Notes: a model not told the origin generated them from the letters alone. DNA of 13,008 bases from an uncultured Collinsella sp. (GCA_900752215.1 CAADUO010000062.1:1-13008), one strand, 5' to 3'; counted from the stretch's first letter, positions 1 to 8,509 are shown. Translations and numbers: made by a program.

Positions 1-12
1 CAAGGTGACGTG

Positions 13-47
13 AAACGAAAGGGCGCTGACCTTCTGGTCGCGCCCTT
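13..47 (-). terminator. Likely intrinsic terminator after the murA-LCP unit
   Basis: Read on the minus strand, an 8-bp arm (AAGGGCGC, 47 to 40) and a 4-bp arm (GACC) pair with GGTC and GCGCCCTT (28-19), with one unpaired A at 27 and an AGAA loop. The stem runs straight into TCGTTT. There is no matching T tract on the plus strand, so it should act on minus-strand transcripts coming from the LCP gene about 78 bases upstream. The T tract is short and broken, so efficiency is uncertain. Confidence 0.58.
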
Positions 48-95
48 GAAGTTGAACGTCAGATTGTCCAAATGCGGCCCGCGCAGCGTCGAGCC

Positions 96-123
96 GTTAC
101 GCGGTTTGGTAAAACCGCGTAAC
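96..123. repeat. Perfect 12-bp inverted repeat beside the LCP stop codon
   Basis: GTTACGCGGTTT at 96-107 is the exact reverse complement of AAACCGCGTAAC at 112-123, with a 4-base GGTA spacer. It begins one base after the LCP stop codon in the transcribed direction. Neither side has a T tract, so it is not a standard intrinsic terminator. It could be a 3' mRNA-stabilising hairpin, a REP-like intergenic palindrome, or a protein-binding site; the sequence alone does not decide. Confidence 0.7.
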
Positions 124-124
124 T

Positions 125-1360
125 CTAATAGTTGGCTTCGTAGCCGTTGCCGTCGCCGGTGGGCTCTTCGTAGTAGTCCGAATCGCTCGAATCGCTTGAG
201 TCATCGGAATCGTCAGAGCTGACCGATGAGGTTGCGGTACCGTTTGCGTAATCGTCAGACGTGTTGTTGTTCAGGTCGCCGATCGTAGAGCTGGAACCGT
301 CGGAAAGACCCATGGTGTTGGGACCCTTGGGATCCTTGCCGGCATCGACGCGCTCCATCATTTCCTTGAGCTCGTCCTCGTAGACAAAGACGTAGCTCAC
401 ACCGTCGATCATGGTGCTGTCGTCGGCGTACGAGGGCAGGTTAGCCGAGTAGATACCGTCGACATCCATACCGCGCATGGCGTTGACCGTAGCCACGATA
501 TCCTGAACGCTCATATCGGTTACGAGCATATCGGACAGCGAATTAACCAGGCCAAAAATCTTCGTGGCATCGAAGTTATTGAGAATCTGGTTGGCAAGGG
601 CGCCAAGCACCTGACGCTGGTGGCGCATGCGCGTGTAATCGCCGTCGGCATAGGTGTAGCGGCAGCGGGCATAGGTAAGGGCGGTGGCACCGTCCATATG
701 CTGCTGGCCAGCGGTAATCTTAATATCCAGGTGCTCGGGGTCGTCAACATCATCGGTTGCGTTAATGTCGATACCGCCAACCGAATCAATCAGCGCCTGC
801 ATACCGTCGAAGCTGACCTCGGCATAGTGGGAAATCTGAACACCGCACAGCTCGTTGACCGCCTCGACCATGGCCTCGGCGCCGCCAACGGTATGGCAGG
901 CGTTGATCTTCATGGTCTCGCCCTTGTACTCGACCTTGGTGTCGCGCGGAACGGAAATGAGCGTCGCCTGCTTTTGCGTGGGGTCGATGCGTGCCAGGAT
1001 AATCGAGTCGGCACGATACGTATCCTCGCCCGGACGGCCGTCGGTGCCAAGAAGCAGCACGTAGAACGGATCCTTTGCCTCATCGGTGTCAACCAGAACC
1101 CGACGCAGATTGTCGGTAATGACATTAGAATCGCCGAGCTTGCCCATAATGGTGGCAAACCACAGGCCGGCAGCGGTAGTGGCACTCAGCAGCACGCCAA
1201 GCACGACAATGAGCGCGACGTGACGAATCGTGTGGCTACGACGACGTTGACGAGCGCGCTCGGAATAGCGAGCCACGTTATCGCGACTGTAGATCTTGGC
1301 CTGTGCACCAGTTGAGGGTCTTCGGGTGCTAGTATCCGCGAGGGGCTTTTTATTAAACAT
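125..1360 (-). CDS. LCP-family (LytR-CpsA-Psr) cell-wall polymer ligase
   Basis: This is a 411-residue membrane-anchored LCP enzyme. The family transfers lipid-linked anionic glycopolymers onto peptidoglycan outside the membrane. From the ATG: a basic cytoplasmic segment (about 1-47), one membrane helix (about 48-72), then the LCP domain with LLLGTDGR (Asp107), RADSIILARID (Arg116, Asp118), SVPRDT (Arg139, Asp140), YARCR (Arg232) and the DYTRMRHQRQ motif (Arg244, Arg246, Arg249). These are the polyphosphate- and metal-binding positions known for the family. Cys155 and Cys172 could form a disulfide. The last 60 or so residues are a Ser/Asp-rich acidic tail. I chose ATG at 1360, with AGG six bases upstream, over TTG at 1366, which has no properly spaced site. 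It follows the murA stop by 12 bases, so the two are probably cotranscribed. Which polymer it attaches is unknown. Confidence 0.9.
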   Translation of the reverse strand: MFNKKPLADTSTRRPSTGAQAKIYSRDNVARYSERARQRRRSHTIRHVALIVVLGVLLSATTAAGLWFATIMGKLGDSNVITDNLRRVLVDTDEAKDPFYVLLLGTDGRPGEDTYRADSIILARIDPTQKQATLISVPRDTKVEYKGETMKINACHTVGGAEAMVEAVNELCGVQISHYAEVSFDGMQALIDSVGGIDINATDDVDDPEHLDIKITAGQQHMDGATALTYARCRYTYADGDYTRMRHQRQVLGALANQILNNFDATKIFGLVNSLSDMLVTDMSVQDIVATVNAMRGMDVDGIYSANLPSYADDSTMIDGVSYVFVYEDELKEMMERVDAGKDPKGPNTMGLSDGSSSTIGDLNNNTSDDYANGTATSSVSSDDSDDSSDSSDSDYYEEPTGDGNGYEANY

Positions 1361-1372
1361 AGGCAACCTGTA

Positions 1373-2656
1373 TTAGTAGATGACGGGATCGGGGACGGTA
1401 GCATGCTCGACATGCGCGCCGAGCGCCTGCAGCTTTTCGACAAACTGCTCGTAGCCGCGCTTGATGTGATGGATGGCCGAAACCTCGGTCGTCCCGTCGG
1501 CGATCAAGCCCGCTACGACGAGGGCCGCTCCGCCACGCAGATCGGGCGAGGTAACCTGTGCACCCGAGAAGCCCTTGACGCCATGAATCATGGCATGATG
1601 GCTCTCGATACGAATGTCGGCACCCATGCGCACCAGCTCAGAGGCGAACATAAAGCGATTCTCGAAGATGTTTTCGGTAATAACGGAACTGCCATCGGCA
1701 AGGGCGGAGAGTACCATAATCTGCGCCTGCATGTCGGTCGGGAAACCGGGGAACGGAAGCGTCTGGATGTCGACCGGCTTGATACGCTCGGCACGGTTCA
1801 CATGGACGCCATCTTCGACGCGCTCGCAGTCGATACCCATGAGCTCCATCTTCTTGAGCACCATGCCCAAGTGAATGGGGCAAAAGCCCGTGACATCGAC
1901 ACCGCGATCGTCGGCCATCAACGCACCGGCAACGATAAAGGTACCGGCCTCGATGCGGTCGCCCACCACGCGATGGGTAACGGGATGCAGCTCTTCCACG
2001 CCCTCGATGGTCACGACGGGCGTACCGGCGCCAACAATCTTGGCGCCCATCTCGTTGAGCATGTTGGCGAGATCGACGATCTCGGGCTCGCGGGCGGCAT
2101 TGTCGATAACTGTGGTACCCCGCGCGCGCACGGATGCCATGATGAGGTTCTCGGTCGCACCGACGCTGGCGAACTCGAGCGTGACGGTGGTACCGCGCAG
2201 ACCTTGGGGCGCATTAGCGTTGATGTAACCATGGGCGGTATCGAACTCAACGCCCAGGGCCTCAAGACCAAGAATGTGCATATCGATCTTGCGAGCACCC
2301 AGGTTGCAGCCGCCCGGCATGGCAATCTTGGCGCGATGGAAGCGACCCAGCAGGGGTCCCATGACGGCGGTGGAAGCACGCATCTTGGCAACGAGCTCGT
2401 AGGGGGCCTCCCAAGAATCGACCTGAGAGGTATCAATCTCGAGCGTGTGCTCGTCGAGAACATCGATCGTAGCGCCCATGCCCTTGAGCACCTTGCCCAT
2501 CACGTGGACATCGGAAATATCGGGCACGTTCTGCAGCGTCGTCTTGCCCGGCGCCAGAAGCGTTGCCGCCATGAGTTTGAGTGCGGAGTTCTTGGCGCCC
2601 GAAACGGGCACGGAGCCTCCGATGGCGTGGCCACCCTCAACGCGGATAATATCCAA
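1373..2656 (-). CDS. murA: UDP-N-acetylglucosamine 1-carboxyvinyltransferase MurA
   Basis: MurA catalyses the first committed step of peptidoglycan synthesis in the cytoplasm: transfer of enolpyruvate from PEP to UDP-GlcNAc. The 427-residue length fits the family. Visible signatures are SGAKNSALK near the N-terminus (Lys22, Asn23), the MPGGCNLGARKIDMH loop carrying catalytic Cys117 (the residue alkylated by fosfomycin; Cys115 in E. coli), PFPGFPTDMQAQ with the catalytic Asp, and IKRGYEQFVEKL near the C-terminus. The start is TTG at 2656, supported by AAAGGG six bases upstream; no ATG competes. A strong terminator hairpin lies directly upstream, so expression depends on read-through of the atp transcript or on a promoter just before the hairpin. 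It is followed after 12 bases by the LCP gene. A murA gene downstream of the atp operon is also known in Bacillus. Confidence 0.97.
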   Translation of the reverse strand: MDIIRVEGGHAIGGSVPVSGAKNSALKLMAATLLAPGKTTLQNVPDISDVHVMGKVLKGMGATIDVLDEHTLEIDTSQVDSWEAPYELVAKMRASTAVMGPLLGRFHRAKIAMPGGCNLGARKIDMHILGLEALGVEFDTAHGYINANAPQGLRGTTVTLEFASVGATENLIMASVRARGTTVIDNAAREPEIVDLANMLNEMGAKIVGAGTPVVTIEGVEELHPVTHRVVGDRIEAGTFIVAGALMADDRGVDVTGFCPIHLGMVLKKMELMGIDCERVEDGVHVNRAERIKPVDIQTLPFPGFPTDMQAQIMVLSALADGSSVITENIFENRFMFASELVRMGADIRIESHHAMIHGVKGFSGAQVTSPDLRGGAALVVAGLIADGTTEVSAIHHIKRGYEQFVEKLQALGAHVEHATVPDPVIY

Positions 2657-2670
2657 GGTCTACCCTTTCA

Positions 2671-2708
2671 AAAAGCATGCCCGGGGTGGCTAGGCCATCC
2701 CGGGCATG
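2671..2708 (-). terminator. Strong intrinsic terminator of the atp operon
   Basis: On the minus strand CATGCCCGGG (2708-2699) pairs perfectly with CCCGGGCATG (2685-2676); inside it TGGC/GCCA can extend the stem after an A/C mismatch. The stem is followed by CTTTTT (2675-2670). This is a textbook rho-independent terminator, 36 bases after the atpC stop. The T tract runs directly into the GAAAGGG ribosome-binding site of murA, leaving no room for a promoter between them. Confidence 0.88.
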
Positions 2709-2744
2709 ATGTGTTCGCAAATGGTCGAACGCTAAATCGTTTGA

Positions 2745-3137
2745 CTATTGGGCAAGCTTGAGCTTACACCATGCGATTTCATTATAGAGGTAGGCGCGGC
2801 GTGCATCATCCTCCGACAAATTACCCAGCTTCTCTTCAAAACCTTGAATATCAGCTTTAAGCTTGTCGGCATCGACGGTCGCCAAATCGCAAGCGCGCTC
2901 GGCGAGAACGGTCACGACATCGTCCGCAACCTGGGCATAGCCGCCGGCCACGGCAAACGTGTGGTCGACAGTGCCCATGGCCTTATCGGAAACGCGAACG
3001 TAACCGCGGTCGATCGTGCAGATCTCGCTGGAGTGAGCAGGCAGAACGCCAAACTCGCCATCCGTGGACGGAATCGACACAAACGCAGCGTCGCCCTCAT
3101 AGGCGCAGCTCACGGGGCACACGATGCGGATACGCAT
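2745..3137 (-). CDS. atpC: F1 ATP synthase epsilon subunit
   Basis: Epsilon links gamma to the c-ring in the central stalk and can inhibit ATP hydrolysis. The 130-residue protein shows the N-terminal beta-sandwich (about 1-85), with DGEFGVLPAHSSEI and the AVAGGYAQVADDVVTVLAE strand pair, followed by two short C-terminal helices (about 88-130, ending in YLYNEIAWCKLKLAQ). The length is normal for the family. The ATG lies three bases after the atpD stop; GGGGGAG lies about 9-10 bases upstream inside atpD. It is the last gene of the atp operon, and the terminator follows it. The C-terminal helices are short and rather acidic; whether they keep the inhibitory up-state cannot be read from sequence. 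Confidence 0.95.
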   Translation of the reverse strand: MRIRIVCPVSCAYEGDAAFVSIPSTDGEFGVLPAHSSEICTIDRGYVRVSDKAMGTVDHTFAVAGGYAQVADDVVTVLAERACDLATVDADKLKADIQGFEEKLGNLSEDDARRAYLYNEIAWCKLKLAQ

Positions 3138-3140
3138 AAC

Positions 3141-4594
<1,454 letters not shown>

Positions 4595-4595
<1 letters not shown>

Positions 4596-5503
4596 TACTG
4601 TTCCTCCAATGCTGAGGCTCCGCCGACGATCTCGTTAATCTCGGTCGTGATCGAAGCCTGGCGCACGCGACTATACGTGCGGGTAAGGGTCGAGATGATC
4701 GCGGTGGCGTTTTCCGTCGCGGAGTGCATGGCCTTGCGGCGTGCACCCTGCTCGGCAGCCGCCGAATCGATCAGGGCCTGGTAGATGACCGTCAGGATAT
4801 AAGACGGCACAAGCTTGCCGAGAACATGCTCGGGAGAGGGCACGAACTCGAACGTGGACGAGATGCGCTTAGGGGCGTCGGTCTCGTTCTTACGCGGACC
4901 GTGGGCCATAGCGATCATCTCGGGGTCGAGCGGCAACAGATGCTCGACGCGAAGCTCCTGATCCACGCGGTTCTTGGCGTGGTGGTAGACAAGCTCGACA
5001 CGGTCAAGCTCACCGGCACGATACGCATCGCAGATATGAGAGGAGATCATGCGGGCCTGATTGAAATCGGGCTCAGAGGAGTTGCCCTCAAAGTGCATGA
5101 CGACGTTTGCGCGGTCACGGAAATACGTGGCCGGTTTGCGCCCACACGCGATGATCTCGCACTCGATGCCGTCGTTCGCCCAAGAAGCGGCGAGCTTTTC
5201 GGCCGTACGCTCCACCGTCGTATTGAAACCGCCGGCAAGGCCGCGGTCCGAGGCAATAACGACAATCAGGCCATGTTTGACGCTCTCATGCTTCTGCAGC
5301 ATGGGATCGGTGCCCGAACAGGAGGCGTCGCCGGCGACCGTCAACATGACGTCGGTCAGCGCCTCCTTATAGGGCTCGGCCTGCTTGGAGCGATCGAGGG
5401 CACGACGAATCTTGGCCGTAGAGACCATCTCCATCGTGCGCGTGATCTGCTTGGTCGTGGTAACCGAGGAGATTCGCTTCTTAATGTCGCGAAGGTTGGC
5501 CAT
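4595..5503 (-). CDS. atpG: F1 ATP synthase gamma subunit
   Basis: Gamma is the rotating central shaft of F1. The 302-residue protein has the conserved N-terminal helix with ANLRDIKKRISSV and TRTMEMVSTAKIRRA (1-35), a central Rossmann-like domain containing VVIASDRGLAGGFNT (about 81-95), and the C-terminal helix with AEQGARRKAMHSATENA, which pairs with the N-terminal helix to form the coiled-coil axle. Length is slightly above the roughly 285-290 common in bacteria. The ATG is five bases after the atpA stop, with AGAGGAGA upstream inside the atpA end. The stop overlaps the atpD start. Confidence 0.97.
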
Positions 5504-5508
5504 GGGGC

Positions 5509-7107
5509 TTAGTTCTCCTCTGATCCAGAAACATCCGAATGGTGCTTGGCCATGAACTGCTGCTTGAAGTCGCCGATGACGCGCAAGAGCTCAGCCTTGG
5601 TGCCATCATCGATCTTCTTGGCGCGAACCTTGTCGAGCAGCGAGCCAAAGCCATTGTCCATGTACTCGATGAGCTCGGCACGGAAAGGCAGCACGTCGGC
5701 GATCTCCAGGTCATCCAGGAAGCCCTCGTTGCCAGCGAACAGCGTAACGATCTGCTCGCCAACCTCAAACGGCTTGTAACGCGGCTGCTTCAGGAGCTCG
5801 GTCATGCGAGCGCCGTGGGTAAGCTGCTTTTGCGTAGCCTCGTCGAGGTCGGAGCCGAACTGCGTAAAGCCGGCGAGCTCCTGGTACGAAGCGAGGTCCA
5901 GACGGAGGTTGCCGGCGACCTGCTTCATAGCCTTGGTCTGCGCGTCGCCACCGACGCGGGACACGGAAATGCCCACGTCGACTGCCGGGCGCTGGCCCTG
6001 GAAGAAGAGCTCGGACTGCAGGTAGATCTGACCATCGGTAATGGAAATGACGTTGGTCGGAATGTAGGCCGAGACGTCGCCGTCCTGGGTCTCGATGATC
6101 GGAAGAGCCGTCATGGAGCCATAACCGTTCTTCTTGGACATCTTGACGGCACGCTCGAGCAGACGAGAGTGCAGGTAGAAGATGTCGCCAGGATAGGCCT
6201 CGCGTCCGGGCGGACGATGCAGCGTCAGCGACATCTGACGGTAGGCCACAGCCTGCTTGGACAGGTCGTCGTAGATGACGAGCACGTGGCCGCCGGGGTT
6301 GGTCTCGCTGGCGGGCTTACCGTCCTCGCCGTTGTACATGAAGAACTCGCCGATAGCGGCACCGGCCATAGGCGCGATGTACTGCATAGGGGCGGAATCG
6401 GCAGCGGTGGCCGAAACGATGATGGTGTAGTCGAGCGCACCGTGCTGAGCGAGGGTCTCGCGGATGTTGGCAACCGTGGAGGCCTTCTGGCCGATGGCGA
6501 CATAGATGCAGACCATGCCCTTGCCGCGCTGATTGAGGATAGCGTCGATGGCGATGGCGGTCTTACCGGTCTTACGGTCGCCGATGATGAGCTCACGCTG
6601 ACCGCGGCCGATAGGCACCATGGAGTCGATAGCGAGCAGACCGGTCTGAACCGGCTCGCACACCGGGGTACGATCGATGACGCCGGGGGCCTTGAACTCG
6701 ATGGGGCGACGGTGCGTGGCGACGATGTCGCCCAGGCCGTCGATAGGCTGGCCGAGCGGATTGACGACGCGGCCGAGCATGGCGCGGCTCACGGGGATAT
6801 CCATAATGCGGCCAGTGGTGCGGCACTCGTCGCCTTCCTTGATGGAGTCGACGGCACCAAACAGAACGGCGCCGACCTCGTCACGGTCAAGGTTCTGGGC
6901 AAGGCCGAAGACGGTCTCACCGGTATCGGAGCTCTTGAACTCCAGAAGCTCGCCTGCCATGGCGCTCTTGAGGCCGGAGACGCGCGCGATGCCGTCGCCT
7001 ACCTCGTCGACCGTTGAAACCTCATGCGTATCGACCGTCGCGGAGAGGCTCGTGAGCTGCTCCTGCAGTTTCTTGGCGATATCCTGGGCATTGAGGGTTT
7101 CGGACAT
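5509..7107 (-). CDS. atpA: F1 ATP synthase alpha subunit
   Basis: Alpha alternates with beta in F1 and carries the non-catalytic nucleotide sites. The 532-residue protein has the N-terminal delta-contacting helix and barrel, a Walker A written GDRKTGKT at 176-183 (Lys182; most bacteria have GDRQTGKT), VIYDDLSKQ as Walker B near 277-285, and the arginine finger Arg384 in VSVSR-VGG context (GISVSRVGGDAQ). Between EFFMYNGED and HVLVIYDD there is an extra segment (about 262-273, GKPASETNPGG) compared with E. coli, which would lengthen the loop before the Walker B strand. ATG overlaps the atpH stop by one base (TAATG), with GGAGGTGA nine bases upstream. Confidence 0.98.
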   Translation of the reverse strand: MSETLNAQDIAKKLQEQLTSLSATVDTHEVSTVDEVGDGIARVSGLKSAMAGELLEFKSSDTGETVFGLAQNLDRDEVGAVLFGAVDSIKEGDECRTTGRIMDIPVSRAMLGRVVNPLGQPIDGLGDIVATHRRPIEFKAPGVIDRTPVCEPVQTGLLAIDSMVPIGRGQRELIIGDRKTGKTAIAIDAILNQRGKGMVCIYVAIGQKASTVANIRETLAQHGALDYTIIVSATAADSAPMQYIAPMAGAAIGEFFMYNGEDGKPASETNPGGHVLVIYDDLSKQAVAYRQMSLTLHRPPGREAYPGDIFYLHSRLLERAVKMSKKNGYGSMTALPIIETQDGDVSAYIPTNVISITDGQIYLQSELFFQGQRPAVDVGISVSRVGGDAQTKAMKQVAGNLRLDLASYQELAGFTQFGSDLDEATQKQLTHGARMTELLKQPRYKPFEVGEQIVTLFAGNEGFLDDLEIADVLPFRAELIEYMDNGFGSLLDKVRAKKIDDGTKAELLRVIGDFKQQFMAKHHSDVSGSEEN

Positions 7108-7583
7108 TAGGCTTCACCTCCGTACGAATTAGCAGAGTTTGCGAGGGTCTCCTGCGCGATGCGCAGCTGCGTCTTGACGGAAATGTCACGACGCTCACCG
7201 CGGGCCTCGAGCACCAGGCCGCCCACGATAGACGGGTCGACCTGCTCGATAAGGAATACCTTGCGGCCGAAGTCCTGCTCGCATTTCTTAGTGATGGTTT
7301 GACGCAGCTCGTCGTCGAGCGGGATCGCCGTGGTGACGGTCACGCCCACTACATCCTCGTCTTCCTCGGCAACATACTTAAAGGCAGCTGCCACCTTGGG
7401 AAGAAGGTCGAGCTGGTCGCGCTTGGACATGGTGTCGAGCACGGCGATGATCTCGGGGCTGGCAGAAGCCAGGCGCTCGATCATCTCGAGGTCCTCGAAC
7501 ACATGGTTCTCGGCCTTGGCGGCTTCCAGAAGGGAGCGCGCGTAGGTCTCGAGCACCTTGTCCTGATAGCGGCTAGTCGGCAT
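7107..7583 (-). CDS. atpH: F1 ATP synthase delta subunit (short OSCP)
   Basis: Delta joins F1 to the peripheral b stalk. The N-terminal part (KVLETYARSLLEAAKAENHVFEDLEMIERL) matches the first helices of the OSCP family, and the C-terminal half (VTVTTAIPLDDELRQ, KVFLIEQVDPSIVGGLVLEA, DISVKTQLRIAQETL) matches its C-terminal domain. Total length is only 158, against about 175-180 usually; the loss falls around residues 48-60, in the N-terminal helical bundle. The reading frame is continuous, so this is a compact version and not a frameshift. The ATG at 7583 overlaps the end of atpF by 11 bases, with AGGT upstream. Position between atpF and atpA is canonical. Confidence 0.94.
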   Translation of the reverse strand: MPTSRYQDKVLETYARSLLEAAKAENHVFEDLEMIERLASASPEIIAVLDTMSKRDQLDLLPKVAAAFKYVAEEDEDVVGVTVTTAIPLDDELRQTITKKCEQDFGRKVFLIEQVDPSIVGGLVLEARGERRDISVKTQLRIAQETLANSANSYGGEA

Positions 7584-8175
7584 TCAGGCTACCTGCTTCC
7601 TGGATGTAGCGCTCGATGAGCTTCTTCTGCTCGGCATCGTCCTCGAGTGCCTCGCCCACAATCTTGGTGGCGACGGCAACGGACAGGTCGGCGATGGAGC
7701 TCGCGGCACCGGCGTAGATGGACTTGCGCTCGTCCTCGACGGTCGTATGGGCCTTGGCGATGATCTCCTCGGCCTCCTTGTGAGCAGCCTCGATGATACG
7801 GGCGCGCTCGGACTCGGCGTCCTTACGGGCCTCGAGAACAATGTCGGCAGCCTGACGACGGGCGTCGGTGACGATCGAGTCGGACTCAGCGCGCTTGGCG
7901 ATGGCCTCCTGCTTGGTCTTCTCGGCCTCGTCGAGGCTCTCCTCGATCTTCTTGCCACGCTCCTCCATGGTTTTCATGATGCCCGGCAGGGCGACCTTGG
8001 CCAGCACGATCCAGATGATCAGGAAGGCGATAAGCGCCGGGATGAACTCCGCCATCTTAGGGATGAGGATGTCCGCACCGGCGGCGCCGTCCTCGGCGAA
8101 CGCGGAAACCGGCATGAGCAGCGCGGCCGCGGACGCGGAGAGTGCGATCGCGCTCTTCTGGGATGAAAGATTCAT
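7573..8175 (-). CDS. atpF: Fo ATP synthase b subunit with signal-peptide-like N-terminus
   Basis: Subunit b forms the peripheral stalk, anchored in the membrane and reaching to delta. In 200 residues: a Lys-containing start, a hydrophobic stretch SAIALSASAAALLMPVS and an AFA-ED site (about 1-29) that together look like a Sec signal peptide; then the usual b membrane helix (about 40-64, FIPALIAFLIIWIVLAKVALP); then a long Ala/Glu/Lys/Arg coiled coil (about 70-190). Canonical b begins near the second element, so the first 30 residues are an extension. ATG at 8175 has GGAG nine bases upstream; no other start gives a better fit. It lies 15 bases after atpE. Confidence 0.95.
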   Translation of the reverse strand: MNLSSQKSAIALSASAAALLMPVSAFAEDGAAGADILIPKMAEFIPALIAFLIIWIVLAKVALPGIMKTMEERGKKIEESLDEAEKTKQEAIAKRAESDSIVTDARRQAADIVLEARKDAESERARIIEAAHKEAEEIIAKAHTTVEDERKSIYAGAASSIADLSVAVATKIVGEALEDDAEQKKLIERYIQEAGSLNAD

Positions 8176-8190
8176 ACTTGACGCTCCGTG

Positions 8191-8385
8191 CTATTTAACG
8201 ATCAGCGCGACAACGAAGCCGATCAGAGCCAGAGCCTCGCCGAAAGCGGAGCCCATGATGAAGACGGTGAACACGCGGCCCTGGACCTCAGGCTGACGGG
8301 CCATAGCACCCGTAGCACCCAGAGCAGACAGGCCGATAGCAAGACCAGCGCCGATAACACCGAGACCGTAACCGATAACTCCCAC
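8191..8385 (-). CDS. atpE: Fo ATP synthase c subunit (proton-carrying ring)
   Basis: Subunit c makes the rotating ring. It has two membrane helices joined by the polar loop ARQPE (29-33). The ion-binding carboxylate is Glu50 in GSAFGEALALIGF. The Na+-site Gln in helix 1 and the Ser after the carboxylate (Ilyobacter type) are replaced by Ile17 and Ala51, so the ring is predicted to carry protons. The helix 1 small-residue motif reads G12, G14, A16, G18, S20. Length is 64, shorter than the usual 70-85, because helix 1 starts almost at the first residue. The start is GTG at 8385, fixed by AAAGGAGG five bases upstream, the best site in the operon, consistent with the need for many c copies per complex. 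Confidence 0.95.
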   Translation of the reverse strand: MGVIGYGLGVIGAGLAIGLSALGATGAMARQPEVQGRVFTVFIMGSAFGEALALIGFVVALIVK

Positions 8386-8509
8386 GATTCCTCCTTTGTC
8401 GTGCGTGTCTTATTTCACGCAGGATAACCTTTTTATAACTGCCGGGCTCCATGGGTACGGGCACCGGCGGTTTAACGAATTGCCTTACCTTTAAGGCGCG
8501 AACGGAAGA
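8386..8509 (-). promoter_or_regulatory. 124-base leader before atpE with several hairpins
   Basis: This is the only sizeable gap inside the atp operon. On the transcript it can form GCCTTA/TAAGGC with an AAGG loop (8497-8482), a larger GC hairpin GCCGG/CCGGC with two further pairs past a bulged base (8468-8441), then an A-rich stretch and GCGTG/CACGC (8420-8403) just before the strong ribosome-binding site. None has a T tract, so I do not call a terminator; I see no convincing promoter and no small gene. It may act as a translation enhancer or RNA-processing region that raises c synthesis, by analogy with the enhancer before E. coli atpE. Confidence 0.4.

Noticed and set aside
10..222. Small plus-strand frame of 70 codons at the left edge
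   Set aside because: It runs through the terminator hairpin, the palindrome and the antisense of the LCP tail; Arg/Ser-rich, no support.
1403..2761. Plus-strand open frame of 452 codons opposite murA
   Set aside because: Antisense shadow of murA; the composition is His/Gly/Asp-rich and low-complexity, without a motif.
5539..7017. Plus-strand open frame of 492 codons opposite atpA
   Set aside because: It lies entirely antisense to atpA, with no recognisable domain; codon bias of atpA explains it.
8191..8385. Na+-coupled ATP synthase
   Set aside because: The c subunit lacks the helix 1 Gln and the Ser after the carboxylate that bind Na+ in known Na+ enzymes.
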